6,322 nucleotides of DNA from Fibrobacter sp. GTDB lineage: Bacteria > Fibrobacterota > Fibrobacteria > Fibrobacterales > Fibrobacteraceae. A model generated the notes under the pieces. That model was given only the letters and a program-made list of their open reading frames with translations, did no database searches and was not told the origin of the DNA. The position numbers and the translations under genes were made by a program. The DNA lies in the NCBI GenBank assembly GCA_012515825.1, contig JAAYXQ010000172.1:1-6322 (forward strand), given 5' to 3'. Positions 5,241 to 6,322 of the stretch are shown here, one piece after another (the first letter of the stretch is position 1; every line of letters begins with the position of its first letter).

Positions 5241-5948
5241 ATGAAATATTTATGGGCATTTGCTCTAATGGGGCTTCTGGGAATAGCAAATATCGGCTAT
5301 TCGCAAGAGATTCCTGAAGGGCTTAAAGAAATTATGGAACAGTTGCAGAATGATCCAGATGTCGCTTACGGTTTCAATTTTGCTAAAAAACATCGCTTTA
5401 TTGACCATGATGTTGCATTTGACAGTTGGTATATAGGAACACCCATCGAAATTTTCAAGTTAAATGGTAATGCATTAGAAAATGCTGATGAAGAAAGTGA
5501 AATTGATGATGTCATTGAACCAAACGATACTTGGATTATTCCTATACGGATAGAAATGGAATACATTTACAAAGTTAAGATTTTATATGAGAATGGCAAT
5601 TACAAAACTTATGGATGTGGTGAAGGGGTATTAGGCTTCCATACTTGGGATAAAGTTAGACAAAGATATCCAGAAGAGTCTGGGGTACGGCCTGTTGTAA
5701 TTGGGATGAAGCACCAATTCATTTATTTCCCGGACAAGAAAGGCAGTAAGAAGCTTTTTTATGTCAGAAATCCAAAATGGAATGATGAATTATCTAAAAT
5801 AACATCGAATTCTCTGGATAGTCTCGATGATAGTAAAACGATTATCAATTATTGGAAGAAAGAAAGGAAGGCTAACAAAGAGAAAAGGCGTAAGTTTTAC
5901 GAGAAGAATCCTGACATTTTCAAAAACAAGTCAGGAGGTGAAAAATGA
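5241..5948 (+). CDS. Sec-exported protein of unknown function
   Basis: This 235-residue protein starts at an ATG with GGAG (5230-5233) at 7 nt. Residues 1-21 form a Sec signal peptide: MK, a hydrophobic run YLWAFALMGLLGIANI, then GYS|QE as the likely cleavage site. There is no lipobox cysteine. The mature part is mixed alpha/beta and rich in aromatic residues: WYIGTPIEIFKL, DTWIIPIRIEMEYIYKVKILYENGNYKTYGCG, VRPVVIGMKHQFIYFPDKKG. The tail from about residue 205 is strongly basic and helical (WKKERKANKEKRRKFYEKN). I recognise no family. It follows another secreted-protein gene and overlaps the next small membrane ORF by ATGA, so the genes are probably co-transcribed. It probably acts in the periplasm or outside the cell. 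Confidence 0.7.
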   Translation: MKYLWAFALMGLLGIANIGYSQEIPEGLKEIMEQLQNDPDVAYGFNFAKKHRFIDHDVAFDSWYIGTPIEIFKLNGNALENADEESEIDDVIEPNDTWIIPIRIEMEYIYKVKILYENGNYKTYGCGEGVLGFHTWDKVRQRYPEESGVRPVVIGMKHQFIYFPDKKGSKKLFYVRNPKWNDELSKITSNSLDSLDDSKTIINYWKKERKANKEKRRKFYEKNPDIFKNKSGGEK

Positions 5949-6040
5949 ATAGGAATAGGAACACATTTTTTCTCGGGCTTGTTTTTGTATTTGTATATGT
6001 TACATATACAATAATATACCAAGCAAATCAAAATTCGTAA
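5945..6040 (+). CDS. 31-aa single-span membrane peptide
   Basis: The ATG at 5945 overlaps the TGA of the upstream gene (ATGA) and has AGGAGG (5933-5938) 6 nt before it, so initiation and coupling are well supported. The product is NRNRN at the N-terminus, then a hydrophobic span FFLGLVFVFVYVTYTIIY, then a polar tail to TAA at 6038-6040. It may be a genuine small membrane protein, or the N-terminal anchor of a larger protein cut off by a mutation. The following sequence in another frame encodes an unrelated conserved fragment, so a simple frameshift is not clearly the cause. Confidence 0.5.
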   Translation: MNRNRNTFFLGLVFVFVYVTYTIIYQANQNS

Positions 6041-6291
6041 TTTCTTTTAAAGACAATCCAATTGCTGATTTTGGAATATTCGCAAAAGGATATCATGACG
6101 CAGCAAACCAGCTTTCTAATGCGTTTCTTTCCAAATCATACTATGGTGACTATGAGAGTTACCCTGTTGTGTTTTTATACAGACATGCTTTCGAGCCGAA
6201 GAGCCTTCAATCAGATTTGAACATATACCGAAAATATTGTTATGCTCCTCTTCATAGATTAATTTTAAGCCTTATTCAGACAATTCTTTAG
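6040..6291 (+). pseudogene. Fragment of an uncharacterised FLYRHA-E family protein
   Basis: In the frame ending at TAG 6289-6291 a coherent stretch reads FKDNPIADFGIFAKGYHDAANQLS, then DYESYPVVFLYRHAFE (to about 6195). The YPVVFLYRHAFE block resembles a family in which 'FLYRHALELYLK' is conserved, seen in HEPN-like and uncharacterised proteins. Here the sequence breaks off after RHAFE: the expected LYLK is replaced by PKSLQSD and an unrelated tail. The frame extends up to 5959 with cysteine-rich, unlikely codons, but there is no ATG and no SD before the conserved part. It is therefore a remnant broken at both ends. Family identification is from pattern memory only. Confidence 0.5.
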
Positions 6292-6322
6292 AATTAAATT
6301 CCATAGCATCCCTCCAATAAAA
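6292..6322. other. Unassigned tail of the window
   Basis: This AT-rich stretch has no gene in the plus strand. On the minus strand a GGAGGG precedes an ATG (complement of 6303-6305), but that frame stops after 10 codons. Nothing else is recognised. Confidence 0.3.

Larger units (their letters stand above)
4280..6322 (+). mobile_element. Region downstream of attC 4: long partial cassette or array end
   Basis: No attC-like palindrome with R''/R' boxes is visible in more than 2 kb after attC 4. The region carries several closely spaced plus-strand frames, some with ATGA junctions and one fragmentary. It is either an unusually long multi-gene cassette whose attC lies past the window, or the point where the array ends and other DNA begins. 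The first 66 nt (4280-4345) hold only a strong ribosome binding site. Confidence 0.4.

Overview
This window is best read as part of an integron gene-cassette array (an attC array). The reading frames are AT-rich. Most have Shine-Dalgarno-like AGGA/AAGGAG sequences, and the only candidate genes are on the plus strand. Four compact, GC-richer imperfect palindromes interrupt them at about 43-131, 1318-1398, 2883-2946 and 4223-4285. Each starts with an RYYYAAC-like box, has two inner arms, and ends in a GTT-starting R' box. The arms of the third and fourth differ by one unpaired base, the extrahelical base typical of attC. No integrase gene or attI is visible, so this may be the interior of a large chromosomal integron or an integrase-less attC cluster. 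The host cannot be named. It is a low-to-moderate GC bacterium that uses SD-led initiation and exports proteins by Sec. No 16S or housekeeping gene is present.

Layout: bases 1-125 are the tail and attC of a preceding cassette. Cassette A (126-1392) holds a protein resembling the AbiGi abortive-infection family and a 5'-truncated GNAT acetyltransferase. Cassette B (1393-2940) holds a 422-residue Mrr-like PD-(D/E)XK nuclease with a TPR-like C-terminus, followed by a possible 41-aa ORF. Its two ends form a 22-nt near-perfect inverted repeat. Cassette C (2941-4279) holds a 344-residue protein with a C-terminal HEPN R-x4-H motif, closed by a rho-independent terminator.

After the fourth attC the style changes. 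Bases 4280-6322 contain no further attC but a string of closely spaced genes: a 29-aa CxxC peptide, a secreted protein whose signal peptide is split from its body by a one-base frame change at an ATGA junction, a second Sec-exported protein of unknown function, a 31-aa single-span membrane peptide overlapping it at another ATGA, and a fragment of a protein family broken at both ends.

The three complete cassettes each carry a predicted immunity-type gene (AbiGi-like, Mrr-like nuclease, HEPN RNase). They look like independent single-gene defence candidates collected by the array, not one multi-gene system. Family assignments are from motif recognition only; no database search was run.
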